NCBI RefSeq assembly: GCF_031877795.1
Contig: NC_133943.1
Coordinates: 11,897,001 to 11,961,000, forward strand
Direction of reading: 5' to 3'
From: Strix aluco
Lineage: Eukaryota; Chordata; Aves; Strigiformes; Strigidae
Length of the DNA stretch: 64,000 bases
Positions 34,560 to 49,083 of the stretch are shown here, piece after piece. The position numbers were made by a program, and so were the translations under genes. The notes beneath the pieces were generated by a model. The model was not told where the DNA came from. It saw only the letters and a program-made list of their open reading frames with translations, and ran no database searches. The first letter of the stretch is position 1, and each line of letters opens with the position of its first letter.

Positions 34560-36937
34560 ATGAACCAATTCTCTGTTCTACTGAAAGTCCACTCATGACG
34601 TGGCCTTCAGATCATCACCTTGCTCCCCAACATAAAAGCAATTAGTATAAAACATGGTCATCTATTATGGCATAATAAAACTGAACCTTTTACAGCTGAG
34701 CGGGGGGAGAGGGAAAGAAGGAGCTCTCCCAGACTCTACACACTGTAATCTCAAAGACAGTACATGGTAACAATGGCCTGAATCAAAAATAGAAAAAAAA
34801 AAAATCAACAAAATGTATCATACAAAAAAAAAAAAAAAGAGTAGTGTTTTAGTGTTCACAGTTACAGAACTGTCACCCTGGTTTGCTCCTCCTTAATCTA
34901 TCATGATTTCCCCGCTTCCAGAACAGACTGCAGGGAAATGACATTGTAAAGACCATTTATACAGAGATGTAAGTTATCCCTTACAAGACAAGTAGTGTCT
35001 TCCTGGCACGAAACCATCCTTTGCCCAGGGAAAACCCGAGAGATTTTTTAGTTGTTTATATATCAAGTATTTTTTTCCCCTCTGGAATGCAAAAGATCTG
35101 TCTGCAAAAACCCAGTATAGTAAATCATATCTGCCTTTAAAAAACTCCACAATAGAAAACTTTTTTTATAGATTAGTATTTATCAGCTTTGATTTCACCT
35201 TTAAAAAGAAAAAAAAAGAAAAAAGAAAACCAAGTCACTTTGGTGTTTAGGAGAACAGGGAACTAATTTTCCTTTATACAGCTCTGCCACTGCACTTCAT
35301 TCATCCTGTACCAAATTAGGGCTAAAGGAGCTGCCAAAAAACCATAGGCTTAATACAACACGGGGACCAAAAAGAAAGATATATTTACTTCAGGTGGGAT
35401 GGGAAATGCATATAAACTGTGGATCTGTTTCCAACCATCAATGCAAATTCTGTGCCTGCTTCCACCTGCTGGGAAAGACTCATCTTGTTCTACAAGTGAC
35501 CTCTGCTCATTCTGGCTCTATGCTGATGCTCACGGAGCAAGAACTCCCTTCGAGTCCAAGAAACTGAATTCTGTGGAATTAGTGAAGGAGCAAAGTAACA
35601 AGTTTAAAATTGTCAGTGTAACCCACCAGTTTCACTAGCAGACGAGAAAGAGCTGGAACAACTGTAGCTTTAGATCATTGATTCAAAGAAGGAAGACAGA
35701 AAGCAATAAAAATACGCTATTCATACCTGAATAGCACATTCGACTTGGGAAGAAGTGAGGTCATTTCAATGATGGCTGAAAAAACAAGCAAACTAGAAAT
35801 CACATTTAAAAGGAACAGGGCATTTGATCTCACACAAAGGCATTACCAGACAGGGGTGCAGAGCAGCCAAAGGAACACAGAGAGCATCTCTAACTGAGGA
35901 AACAAACAATTAGATTCCCCCCCCTCTCCCCCCAATATGCTCTGATTCAGATTTTTGAGACTACAAAAGGATTTGTCATTTGCTGAAAGGGCTCCTCTTA
36001 CATTCTGAAGGGAAAGCACTGGCTGTGAAACACCACCATCACGCTCTGGGCTGTGGGTGGGTGCCAGTGAAGGTACCTCCAGTTGCCCTGGCTGGGGAGT
36101 CACCAGAGCTAGAAGACTGGCCGCTGCTTCAGATGACACTCACACAAAAAGCTGAAAACCATGTGCTGTTGTATCCTCCTTACCATCTTCCATGCTTTGT
36201 GCCCTCTAGGAACTGAGCAGGGGAAGTTGCAATCCATTGCATCTGGGTGTAACTGCAGTTTAACCTGGACCTATTACACTGGTGCCATTTGACAAAGGTG
36301 ATGCACTTAACGCTTAAGCACAGACCAGAGCATCACTCACCTTAGCTAGCCTGATCAAAGCTTGTTTTCATGATCTGAGTGATATATATTAATTCAGCAG
36401 GCACGTACTCAGGTGCCAGTCAGCCAGTAAACTTCAGGCTAAGTCAGTCTTGTAGCAAGTAAGTTTACAGTACAGTACATGAGAGTATACATTGACTAAG
36501 TTATTGCCTAAGGCTCCGGTGGGCTGTGTTCCCAGCTCGGGAGCCAGCAATGGCACAGGACTGTGTTGCCATCTTGGAATGTACAATTGCTTGGTCTGAG
36601 GATCACCGAGAGCTGCCTGCATGGGACTGAGACCGAGCCCCCAGCGCAGCTCCGCTACCCAGGGCCGGCCGTGCCTGGGCAAAGCACGTGAGTTAGGTCA
36701 AACCAGAAAGGATCCCCGTGAACAGGCAGCGCGGGACCGACCCAGAGCAGCTGTGATTCTTGCACGAACTGTATGTGGTGCTGATATGAAATTTTATAAA
36801 TTGATTAGTTTTATTTAATAAAAAAAGTGCTCTCTGTTGCTCTGGCTCCATGGATCAGGACACCACCTACAGTTTTAAGAATCATTACATATTTGTATTG
36901 TTTAAGTGAACGACAATCTCTTCCCTCCCTCTTTATA

Positions 36938-36977
36938 CCTCCTTCCTTTTCCCTTCCCCTTCCCTCTCCCTTCCTTT
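36938..36977. repeat. 40-bp pure pyrimidine tract
   Basis: The plus strand carries forty consecutive C or T (units like CCTTCC, CCTTTTCCC, CCTTCCCCTTCC); the UBTD2 sense strand is pure purine. It lies about 230-270 nt after the UBTD2 stop codon. Such tracts can form triplex DNA, and in RNA would be GA-rich. Confidence 0.85.
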
Positions 36978-37208
36978 GCCCTTGCCCTGTGCTGCCTGCT
37001 GTTGTGTTAAATATGATGATCAGGCAAACCCCAAAGGCCAGTTTACATTTTTATGTTTTGTTTTTGCAGATCTCCATCACAGATGGAATTTTTGCTGGTC
37101 AATTTTTGGAACCAATCCATTAGCAGGACAAACCGAAAGAAGAGAGGGCAGTGAAAACAAACCCCATGACAGAGACGGAGGAAAGAAGAATCAATAAACA
37201 AGCAGAAA

Positions 37209-37606
37209 TCAGTTTTCCACCGGGGTGGGATTTGCTAAGGGCTGGCTCACGATGACTTGCACCACATAGTCCTTTGGGATTTTCAGCTCCTCCAGTTTCA
37301 TTTTGTCTGCCAGCGGCCTGCCTGAGAAGAACCAGCGCTGGCTGCCTGGCTCCACCCCCTCCACCGCGTGCAGCCGCCTCTTCATGTGGTACACCGTGTC
37401 CATGCTGCGGACCATGAGTTTGAGGTCTTTGCCTGTGGACAGGCGCAAACGAAGCTGGCATTCGTGCCCTGAATTGGGTGGGGGATCCGGAATATCCAGA
37501 GTCTCCAGGTCACCCTTCTCCTCTATCATGTTGATAGGCGGGGCGAGGCAGTAGACAGGAAGCTGGTACCGGTTGCCCAGTTCATCGTAACACTCTGTAA
37601 GAGCAC
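37209..37606 (-). CDS. UBTD2: UBTD2 last coding exon (ubiquitin-like domain)
   Basis: The exon encodes the C-terminal 131 codons and the TGA stop (37211-37209) of ubiquitin domain-containing protein 2, also called DC-UbP. It starts with the last two bases of a split Gly codon after the acceptor TCCTAAAG, then reads [20 protein letters not shown] linker rich in Pro (IPDPPPNSG) leads to a ubiquitin-like fold at about exon residues 48-120: [55 protein letters not shown] and [10 protein letters not shown]. There is no C-terminal GlyGly, so it is not a conjugated modifier. The protein ends NPTPVEN. UBTD proteins bind ubiquitin-pathway enzymes (UBE2D E2s for the paralogue UBTD1). The sequence and neighbours favour UBTD2 over UBTD1. 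Confidence 0.96.
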
Positions 37607-40600
37607 CTTTAGGAGATAAAAGGGGAAAGCATGAGTATGAATGCATTTCACATTTAACACTGAAGTGGTCACGCTCGGAAGCATTTACCCTACTGTTAAA
37701 CCATCTGAGCGGTGAGGTCTGAATTCAGGCTTTAAAGGATCGATACAACAATCTCAAGTTTTCATTAAAAATTGCTTCACTTTGTTTTCATATGGAAACT
37801 TGGGGTTGAGTTACAAGCACCTTCTAAAAGCCAAATGCACCCCTCCCTCCAGATAAACCAGGATAAACTTCAAAAGCAGCAGGAAGAGATGAGGGAGGAT
37901 GATGTTCTCCCCACGAGCCATTTAAAAGAGGAGTACTTCTCTGGCAGCACAGCCTGAGGTTCAGGGCACATGTGCACCCAGAAAATGCTACTTGGATGAA
38001 CTACACAATCCCAAACCCTGTGAAAAGACAAAAGCTGTGAAAAGACAAAATGGCAAAGACCAAAGGCAAAAGACCCCTGTGAAAGAAAGATTTTGTAACT
38101 TGTCAAACATTTAAAAATTGCTGAAATAGTTTCATATAGGACCCATGTTTTAGTGAGCACTGCCAGAACAAACACACACGACCACCCAAGTCAGACAACT
38201 CTGTGGCTCCGTACGGAGCACGATGTCACCACCAAAGCAATGACACCCAGCACATACTTTATATTTGCATGGGATCTGTAACTCCCATATTCAAAACTCT
38301 GAAGTTTCAGGAGTAATTTTTATTTCCCCAGACTCCTGAGAGATTCCTCAGGATAATCTGGGTGTTTGTGTTAAAGACAACCAGGCAGCAGCGTGCTGCC
38401 TTGCACACGACATTCCTTCCTACTGAAATGGTACAACACGCATGGAACGGCTCAAGAATTGTAACACTTACTGAAGTAACAAATATAAGCTGACTTTTTT
38501 CACAGTATGAGACTCACTCTATAAAGATATTTCAAGAACTACCCTGGAAAAACAGCAGCACATTTTTCAAAGAGTTGCAGCAAGAGAAGGCTGAAAGGAG
38601 AGCCCTGCTGCATACAGCACGCATCACCTCTTGCAGCAAGCCAGGAAACCAAGATGCTGAGGAAGCTGCATCCTAAATCACAGCAGAAATCCCTTCTCAC
38701 TGTGGCTAAAAAAAACCCAGACATTCACACTCCCAAGCAAATGCTTCTCCCTTTTTGAATTTACCTGCTGTAATAAAGTTCTGCGTTTTTGCCCCTAGAG
38801 GGGGCACATTCACTTGCAAGATCACCCATCCTTTTGTAGTTGGAAATGTTTGAAGAGGAGCCAAGTCCTTGAGCTACAGAATATTTAAAAAACTCTTTGA
38901 CTCGGCAGTTCTGCACAGAACATCCAACTGCTCCTTGTTAGAAACTAAGGGCGGTTTTTTTTAGTTGGAGGTTTTTTCATGCTGACAGTGAGTTGTCTTA
39001 AACTTTGCTGTTTGATCAGCAAAATTACCACAATATAAAATTGTAACTTGGGGATATACTGTGTCACTCATTCCATGTGACAGCAGCATCTTGTGCTGGA
39101 AATCTTCTTTCTTTCAGACAGAAGGCCCCCTTTTTAAAGGATAATTGCGTTGATGGAAACACACAGAGGAAGTCTTTGGCTAAAAGACCAATGTCTTAGC
39201 TGCAGCTGCTTTTTGAGGCTTTTCTGTTTATACAGGTAGCACCAGGGCAGCTATGTCCTGAGATTTATTGAGAAAACAAAACAAAAAAGGAAATCCAGAA
39301 AAACATAGTTATACCACTCACTACAGTCTTGTATTATTTATGAATCTCAGAGCAAAGCAGCTTTTATCAAAACTGTATTGGATCCGTACCCTTCATGGTA
39401 CTCTCTGATTCACAGACTAAAGCCTGAAGTTCCCATACTTCAGTGTTGTTTTACAATGTTCATTTCATTCTGTACACCTGATCTATTTAGTAAATGTCAC
39501 AGCACTGAATTCTGGTTCACGGTTCATAGAAACAAGTAGATGCAGTTTGCTGCTAAAAAAGAAGAAGAATCCGAACTTCAACAGCCCTTAAATTTAGCCA
39601 GGGCAGCTAAACCTGCACCTTTCTTTAAAAGCCATGTATCTTAAAAAGAATGCTCCTACTTTAGAATAGCATATCAAAGAGTTAATTTTAAATAGCATGG
39701 GGTAAGCTTGCTAAGGAATTTCTTCATCATTTATATCCTTGCCCAGCTGAACTAACATCAAGGTCAAAGCATATGCTATAAACACCGGATTGCTTAATCA
39801 TAATCAGATAAGCAATATTAAAAAAACCTTCTGAAACAGCAGCTAACTTGGAGGTCTGTCTTTTTAAAAAGAAGAAAAAAAAACAAGAAAAAAAAAGACG
39901 CACTAGAGGAAACCTCTTGGAAATAAACACTGCACAGTCCCATCCCAGGCTAAGAAACTGTTTATAATGGTTACCATAAACCTTACGAGTAATCCCATTC
40001 TTCCACTCATACTGGCAGAAACGTCCCTAAGACTCTCAAGGCCCGTTACCTACCACTCAATGGTTTTCAAGACTGGATATATTGGTTAAAGCACAGAAGA
40101 CAACAACTATTGCAAGCAGAAGAGACTTTATGGTGGTACCACCTCCTTACTGGCACACCACGCCTGCCAAAGGCCAAGCCAGAGCTCCAAGGAGGAGCCG
40201 AGGAGGTGTTGGTCCTCACCTCCAAAGAGACAGAGCTGTGCACACACACCCTGGTCCCCTTTAGCCAGCTGATGCCCTCCGGGCTTTATGAGGCTTTTGG
40301 TTAAGTGATCTTTGGAGACGGTCAGTCTCTGCTACAACCTTCAAGATGTTGTAAATGGCAACAAATTCAAAGGCAGAACGTGAAGGGGTTGGAGTTCAAA
40401 AGTGAAACAATGGCTGAATGTGTTAAACAGAAGGCATGATGAGTGTGGAGCTATTTTAAGTGATATTGGCAAATACAAGTTATCGGAGAGGAAGAGAGAA
40501 AGTGGTCGAATTGCCCACAGCCACCACGGCAAGGCCTATCTCACCAGCCAGATGGCAGCTCTTCACCAAGGCATTCGCTGCAGCGTCCCTTATGCAGTGC

Positions 40601-40818
40601 AAAGCATGCAGGAAATTAAACATCCAAACTACAAAACCCTTCATAATTTTGCTGTTATAATTGAAAACCATGTTTCTGATCCTCCCTGCAAGATACATCA
40701 GATTAGGCCACACAAGTTATTCAGCAGAAAGGGGCACTAAAAGAATGTCAAGCTTTTATGAGAAAACACAGTGCAAAAAAGAAAAAACCTGTGGTGGTTT
40801 TTTTTTTTAGGTTTCTCT

Positions 40819-40832
40819 GTTACCTAGGCAAC
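40819..40832. promoter_or_regulatory. RFX-type X-box motif
   Basis: GTTACCTAGGCAAC is an imperfect palindrome that fits the X-box consensus bound by RFX transcription factors (GTNRCC, short spacer, RGYAAC) with a 2-nt spacer. It is deep in UBTD2 intron 2, so if functional it would be an enhancer site rather than a core promoter. A 14-bp match can occur by chance. Confidence 0.35.
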
Positions 40833-43814
40833 TAGGGTCCTCACCATCCAGTTACAGCATAGGAAGGATGCAGCCTTCCTTAAACCAGAGAAGGAAAAAG
40901 CAATGCAAACATAGGTTTTGCAGTTCAGACAGGCAGCCCTGTGCCCAGCCTGGCAGTCAGGGTGCTCGGAGCTGCATGAGGACAGCCCTTGCCAGTCCCA
41001 CTTAGACAGCTTTCCCCTTCCCTGCTTCCCCTTCCTTCCCCAAATCCTGCAGCTGGACGCTGCATTAGGCAACCAGACCAAGTTCAGATGCCAAAGCCTA
41101 GAGGGTGAGTCAGTACTTTGAATTTTCACTGCTGGATCATACCAAGAAACTACGTAAAAGGGACAGATGTCAGGAAGAAAGCATCAGAGAGGATGGGTGG
41201 CAGGCACACAAGTCTAGGTGGAGGATTCTGTACTGGACATGAAAGATCAAGATGTTATAAAAAGACCTTACGACAATATTGAGGAGAGGACAAGTTAAGG
41301 TTATCAATACTTCATATACTTGAGTATTCTTTTTGTGTATTTAAATCCTCCTCTAGATGTTGACATGACTTTAATAAACTTGGACACAAAACATCCTGGT
41401 AGCAACATGAAGAACTGCCTTTGAGGAAGCCAATGATAGAACCAATCAACAAACGAACCTACCCATCCAAACCCTAATCCTCTCCAACTTTCTACCATTC
41501 AGAATTAAGGTGCCATGGCATGTAATCTAAAGAGTGCTTTTGAGTGCACTGACTGACTCAATATTCTGAAAATTTCCCAGTTAAAGACTGTCAAGCAGTA
41601 TCGATGCTGCACCACAGTTATGGAGTTAACTTTATAGGCTTGATTCAAGTCATATGGAACAGAAGATACAATGCTAGAACCACAGCAGACAGGAGTATTT
41701 TAATATTTCAAAAGTAGCATCAGCTTGAAGACTGAGGAATTCTGCAAGGAGCTACAGGGCAGAGCTCCCTGTTGGTTGTTAACCAGGTAGGAGACAGCTT
41801 GACAGTTTTGGGTGGAAAAAGATGCAGATGTGATCAGCAAGCATACGGAACTGGAACATTTTGAAATTAATTGCCTTGCAGGCCATAAAAACTTTGTTTT
41901 ACTAATATTATTAGGTTGGAAATATTTCTCTGAATTGGTAAGGGAAAGCACTAAAAAAAAGGGCTGGTTGAGATACTGTTTCCACCCCTAAGCAGTTCAG
42001 AGTTCAGACTGACCTGTCCTTCTGCACATTTAAAGGATTAACAATTTAAGAGACCTAAATGACATGAAGGTGAACTTTTGCAAGTTATTGAAATCAGGCA
42101 TATATGACCACAGTCATTTAAAAACATAAAAAGTTTTAATGTATTTTAATGCCATTTTGGCATTAAAGCTGCATACCATTCTCTCTTCAGAAAAAGCAGC
42201 AATTTTTTTGTTTTCTGCTCATGATGTGCCTTCTATTTCTTTAAGATTTTGAGCAGTTTTGAGAAGTATTGCTCAGAAACGCCCAAAACTTAAGAACTGA
42301 GCAGATTTCCATCTCTTCTTCCCTACCCCCAGACAGACTTGCTGCAGGAAGAGAAATTAAGATCACACAAAACAAAATCTAGCATTGCAATGAGACTAGC
42401 TAATTTAAGAGGCTTAAGTGTCTGTGTATAACACATTTGCCCAAGAAACAGCTGGTTCATTTGTTTTTCTTACTGAAAAACTCCATTCCAAACCCAAGTT
42501 GAGCCTGGATTGCTGAATAAATTGGCAATAGTAGAGCTTTCACCTGTAGACTATTGGTGTGAATCCAATATAGGTCACTAATGCCTGAAACTCGTTATGA
42601 GCATCAGAAAACAAGCAGGTCGTCTTCTGGGTCCTACAGTACAGCAATTCCTAGAGAGCAATGACTGCGGCAGAAAAGCTGATCTATCTCTTCATCTTTA
42701 TTAGTTGCTGATTCCAGGTCACAGCTGGGAAACACAGGATCTTGTAAGAAAAAAAAATGTGTACTGACATCAACAGCACACGAGAGTGGTGAAGGGTGGT
42801 TTTGCCCAGTACGTGAACAGGATTGAGACAAGTACAATCAAACAAGTAGAAACACAGGAGTGGTTTGTTCCAACTCACAACCACCACAACCTGCAAGGAG
42901 TTAATAGAAAAAAAGCTTTAACGTTAAATCCCATATAACTTAATAATGACTGAAATGGCTTAATGCTGCAGCTAACAACCGTAGCTCTCCCATTTTCAGG
43001 GGGGCAACATACGGGAGTACTCGTGCAAGCCTGTGCCTTGCACCATGTACAGAGAACAATGACGAGGCTATAACGATTAATGATATGGATGAAGCACTTG
43101 ATAATAAACCACATATATAAGCCCCTTCCCATGCTTCTCCCACACTAAACTTCCATGCATTATGCAAATTTAAACTACCATAAAGCTATTGTACAAAGCC
43201 TTTATAAAGGTATAAACTTGTCTCCTAAGCCACAGCACAACTGCTTACACAATACAGCTCTGCTCTCATCTTCAGCCTTCCTTTATAATAAACTTACTCC
43301 AGCTCCTTAAAGAATGGGTTTTGTAGATAGTAAGTGTTAAGCATTTAATAATTCTCATTTCAAATTCACTGTAAAACAGCTCTTCCATTATGGGAACATT
43401 ATTGGTCTGGCTCAATTCCACAAAGGAGAACAACTCCCAGAGCCAGCAGGAGATCCCAGTGCTTCAGGAGCTGCTTGGTGAGTGGAGACCAGCTCACTCC
43501 TGCTTGTGGCAACTGGCACAAGACTGACTGGAATTGTGCTTAGTGCATTACAACAAGGGAAAGAAGGAGAAAACTAAGACACTCTTCCACTGACTTTGTA
43601 ATCCTCTCACCCCGCTCTCTGGCGGGAGAACCACCTTGTAGCTGGTTCACTGAATCAGCTACTGCACTGCTCATGCTCATCTCCACGCTTGGATGTTCTT
43701 TAGAAAACCCGGCTCACCCAGGCTGCAAGATTGCTGATAAAATAATGTACATTCAGCTGTCTGAAAAGGCTCTGCAAGGCAATAACCCGAGACAAGCTTG
43801 CAGCAGAGTATTTG

Positions 43815-43858
43815 CTACACAGACTCTTGAGGTCCCTTCCAACCTGAATGATTCTAAC
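43815..43858 (+). mobile_element. Short CR1 LINE 3'-end relic
   Basis: CTTGAGGTCCCTTCCAACCT followed by GAATGATTCTAA matches the 3' terminus of CR1 elements (GAGGTCCCTTCCAACC, then repeats of ATTCTATG). Only the last few tens of bases are recognisable. It lies in UBTD2 intron 2, antisense to the gene. Confidence 0.7.
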
Positions 43859-46800
43859 TAGCTGCTTTTGCTGTAATAATACTTTAAAGAGCAAATCTCA
43901 GTTGGGAGGATCTAGCCAAAGATCCCCATGTATATCCAAGTCATCCTGCTTCAAACTAAGCACACCTCACCCCAGTGCGGGGCAGGTTTGTGAATCAAGC
44001 TAGCGATCTCATGAGTAAACCATTCTTAAAACCAGTTTTGCAACTCACGCCTGCACGCTGGCACAGGGGAGGAAAACTCAAACCGCTATCACCAGATCAG
44101 CGGTGCCCAGTACCTACAGAAACCAGAGAGCAGCAACACTGCAAAGAGCCAAGCTTGCATTCTAAGATGGCATTGCCTGCACTCACCTGCCAAAGAAACT
44201 GAGATGCATCTGAACCACAAAGCAAGCCAAGGGGTTTCTGCAGCTCCTTCTGCACTAATCTGCTGGCTAAGAGGGATGTGCCATCCTCACTGCGTCTGAG
44301 GTATGTCTCGATCCTGTGCTGTAACTGAAAGCCAGTCTGCCTCCATGCCACTGCTACCTATGTTTGTCAGAAACCTTTTGTTTTGGGTTGGATTTTGGAG
44401 AGGGGGGCAGAGAAGGAGCAGGGGGAGTTTATTCTGGGAAAAGGCTGGTGCAGATATACAAACTGATCCTCTCCCTTTATCATAGCAGAGCACCAGCATC
44501 AGTTAATTCATTAGCACTAATTAACTAGGCTGAAGGTGAAAGATAATTAAGATTAACACAGTCTTCTGAAAGACAGAAATTTCTGCATTAGATAAGCAAG
44601 GCACTTTTCTTCAAATTTTAGCTGCAGTTAGTAGGTGTGCATCCCTTACCGTTCCTGCTGTGCTGGCTGTGGGAGAGCAGGGCAGGGAGAGGAGAGGGAT
44701 TATCTGCCACAGGAGGAGGGATGGGTGGTGACGGAGAACGATGTAGGAAGGAGAATGCTTATGGGAAAGGGAGGGTCAGGGCCATGAACTAAATCCATTA
44801 AAAATTCCTCTTAAAAATCCTCACTAGTGCCAACAACGGCAGTGGCGATCTTGTCAGAAGGACTGGGATCTGCAGCCCCACGGTGCTCGTCTGCCAGAGA
44901 AGGAGGGGAAGCCAGAGAAGAGGGGACCTAAACCAGAAAGCTCAAAACTTGATAGCGGCGTAGCTTACAGAACAGAGCTAATTCTTCCTTAATGCAGTTT
45001 TACTAGAGCACAAATACCTGCAGTCTATGCAGCTTGTTGGCTTTTCATCTGCTTTGGATGGGGCAAAGACACCCACTTGGCTAGTACATACCTGTAATCC
45101 AGTGTGGCTAAGGACTGTCAGTTACTAGACCAGGACTATGAATAACAACTATAAACTAAACAATGCAAGAAGATGGTGAATTTTAACCACAACCATGGGT
45201 TTTAGAGGCTGGTTAACCATGCACCCAGTCATGGCATCCTTTACGGCAAGTTTACGCATCCCTTTCCTTGCAGGCTTTTGCCACTCTAGAACACACCGAT
45301 TCATCGGCAAGTCGTTTTTTATCCAAATGAGGTTTGAAAGAGAAAGTCATTTATGTATTAATGCTTGGGAGTTGTCGTGTTAGTGATACCATATGTACTG
45401 CCACTTCTATATAATTCTGTAAAACTTGGATCTAATATTGCAATAAGGTAACAGCTTCCAAGAAACATTACATCAAGGTTCAAAGATGACAAGTCTTTTT
45501 ACTAATGAAGTATTCATGTACTATTCTGCTTTGCATGTCATTAAAATAGATGCCTGTCTAGACAAGCTTCTTAGATAAAAATTTTTTTTAAAATCTGGTT
45601 GGTAAAAGAGCTTCTCTGTATACCCTCTTCATTTATATTTGCTGTTCTCCATTACTCATCTTCTTAAACAGGGTGGGGGGATGTGGAGAAAAAAAGAAAG
45701 CACGGTATCACAATCATCTGAGCCTGCATCCTATCCCTCCATGGACTTGGCAATTTTTAAAGTGACCAGGTTATCTGTTCAGTGTGAGGACCCACAGAAG
45801 CTGAACTCAAGATTTGCAGTTGTCACTGCCTTTGTTACCATGGAATATTTAACTAGTCTGTTGTTCCTGTAAACCCAGAGTGAATACCTAGCACTCAGCA
45901 TCCAAAATCCTATGACTTGGAAAACCAAATGAGAGGTTAACAATAGCATTTTATACAAATGATAGAAATTTTCCTTTTTCTTGCCAACCACAAAGCGGTT
46001 TTTGCTCTGGAGGTCTACAAAGCTTTTCCTCTGCTCTCCTAAAACGGAGTTGTAAAAGTCTCCTTCTGCTGCAGAAGTCATGGATGTTTGACTATGATGT
46101 TGTAGAAAGGCCCCCAGAAAACACAGCATACTGGCTCTTGAGGTACAAATGCTTTTTCAGAAAATAGAAGAGGAGATGCCATATGGACTGCAGAAGGTCT
46201 GTTAATCCTAAACTAGACCCCTACGTTTACAAAGACTCCATCATCCTATGAAAAGCAACATGCTTTGTGAGCACTGTTTTCGGTGTGCAGAAAAAAGTCT
46301 GTCCATTACAGTAGGACTTCTTACATAATAACCATATACAAAACATCACTATTCAGTCTCACTTTCCTAATATGACAAACTACTTTGTTATTTCCAGTTA
46401 CTTGTGGAAGACAAAGTAACTGCTACACTATTTGCATTTTACTATAAGAGGATTTTCCTTTAGCTAAAGATCAGGAGGACACTAATGATCAACACCGTGG
46501 ACAACAACATCATCCAACAAATCTGCCAGAGCCTGTTGCACTCCTTTCCAAATAAGACAAAAGGCAAAGATGACTTTACCTTTGCTCGAGACTAACCTCA
46601 TTAAGTACAATCCACCTGTCCTTAACTGCTTGTCCTACCTTGGACCGCCTCTTGTAACCACCTCAAGAAAAAGCATGTTCTTTTGCTTCTAAGGCAGAGG
46701 AGGTGTGACCTATGCTGAGAGGTTCAACTAGCAACTAGTGACTGCAGTGCTTTGAGCTGCTCCATCTCCATTGCATATGACCAGTGCCAGCGTGCTTAAC

Positions 46801-49083
46801 CTTCAAACAAGCCCCTGCCCACCACAATGCCCTCTCTGGGTAGCAAAACGATATTTTAAGACTTAGTTTAATCTGAGCTAAAAGTGGATATGGGTGGAAA
46901 TTCAGCTCGAGACAGCATTTACAGCTTCAGCTACCACAGCAGCAGAGACAACCTCTTAGACCAAACACAAAAGCAAATGCTGGATTTTATGGAGTGCAGC
47001 GAGTCCCACACCAGATTGTAATGAGAGAAGGATGTGGAAAACTCCTACTTTCTATGACTAAACAACCCTCCCCATAACCTACCTATATGCAACAGAGGAA
47101 AGAAAGAAAGCACAGAATGACCTAGACAAAAGTTTATCCTGATCATTCTTCTCTTCTCCCAAACTTGTTGACATTCAAAGACCTGTTAACGAGCATGGAA
47201 GTCACTCATTTGCATGCTCAGTCTCCAAGGTTAATCAGCAAAAATGTTAAAGGCTCCAGGGCAGTCAAGCAAACTGACAATCCCACATTAATACCTACCT
47301 CCTAAAATAAAACTTCAACACAAAGCTATTTAGAAAGGTGGGGGCAGAGAGGATTACGGAAGGTTGGAGGAAAGATGTGGAGCAACAGAAGCCTGCAGTA
47401 TTGCTTTATCCCATGTAGTGTGCTCTTCACGTCTAGGATGCTACGCCTTCAATTACCCTATTTACAATTTAAAAAAAAATTATTGATTAAGCATAAACAT
47501 AGAAGATTGCACAACTGTTAGAGCTGCATCACACTCTAAACATTTGCCTAGCAGAGGCTTTGGGGATCTGCACAGACGCTGAGAGCCCAGATATTCAAGG
47601 CCTTGCTGCAGCTATGACCTTCTACAAAAAACTTATTTGTTCTGTAGTGATCAAGCAAAGGCAGCTCTGAGATCTCGTTTTTTCCTGTATAATGACTAAT
47701 AGTCAAAACGTATACAGAAACACACGCTTTATTTTGTTGTGAGTTTTCTTTGCAATAACACTACAAAACAAACATTGCTTACTCCATACTAGGCTCTGTG
47801 TTAGGCTCAGACATGCATCAGCAAAAAAGCAAAGCCCACTCCGCTTCTCAATGATAACTGTCAGCAAAAAGCAACTGCCAGATCTAGGTCTGAACAAACT
47901 CAGCCTCTTTCAAGTTATAATTTAGAAGTCCCTTGTTGTTTTAACCTTTTCAAGCTATAATATCACAGGGCACGTTAGCACTAAGGAAAAAACTAAATTT
48001 CTTATAAATTACTATTTTTCCCCTTACTGGTAAATCTGGATTTCACCAGATGAAGCCGGTGTCTGTCACATGCTTTTATCAGGCTCCAATGCACCCTTAT
48101 CAGCCTGCTAAGTGCTGAAGATATTCATTTCCAGAGGTGAATTTGTTCTGTAACACACTCACTGAAGCCCAGTAATGACTTGAAGTTACCATCCCAAGGC
48201 ATTTATTGAAAGAGGTTGTGGAAGATTTGAAAGTACTACAATACCTCCTTTTGGCTCACTATCAGGCTAGCGAGTATTGCCCGGGCCCTCTGTAATACAC
48301 CCCAGGTAGGACTTGCCCCAGCCATTATCTATCCCTAAAAAGTTGTGCTAGGGAGAAGCCTTCTCCTGCAACTCACATGCTTCAGACCATAACTATCTTG
48401 CCTTGGTCTTGGAGAAAAGTTAGCATTTCCCTATTATTTAAATACCTGAAGTCAAACCAGAGAAAAATGACAAATGTCACAGCCACTGTCAACTGGAGAT
48501 TGTGGAAGAGGAGCTGTATGCATCCATACAAGGAGCAAGTGACACCCCCAAAGTCTGGTTGAGCCCCTCATTTACCGAACTGAGGCACTCTGAAGGACAC
48601 CAATTCCTTCAGGAACACCAATTTTAGGGCTAAATGCTCTGTGTCAATTACAGAAGCAAGCAATACCACCTCTGAATATCACCTTTTCACACAGAAGGCA
48701 GCATCTAGGGGGCTCTTATTGGCTTATACTGAAATTTTCAATGAGGAATACATTTTAAACACTTCATATTTCTTTTTCTCATTTTACTAGCAGACAGCAA
48801 GGCAGATGAAGCAGATATTCAGTTTCAGTGCTGCGAGTGGCCAGTGATGGAATAAATGTCCACTCCTGTGAAGTACCTAATAAACTAGACATGTCCTGAC
48901 CACTATCAGATACCAGAGGAGTATTATTCACTTAAAACAGACATATCCCTGTCTGGAAGATCTGCAACACGCAGATCAACAAGCAGTCTGTAGCTTCTTA
49001 TATGAAGAGTTTGAGACGTTCTTTTGTCATGAGTCCAGGTTTATTTTGAGCATTTAATGGCCATCACATAGAGTCAGTCTTGG

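Larger units (their letters stand above)
31390..37208 (-). other. UBTD2: Probable long 3' UTR of UBTD2
   Basis: This AT-rich stretch directly follows the UBTD2 stop codon on the minus strand and holds no other gene. It contains many short A and T runs, a 40-nt pure pyrimidine tract (purine on the UBTD2 sense strand) at 36938-36977, A-rich patches at about 34793-34843 and 35200-35230, and an unusual repeat-hairpin at 34505-34559. No intact transposon is visible. Calling it UTR rather than intergenic DNA depends on the polyadenylation signal at 31361-31418 being the one used. Confidence 0.35.
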
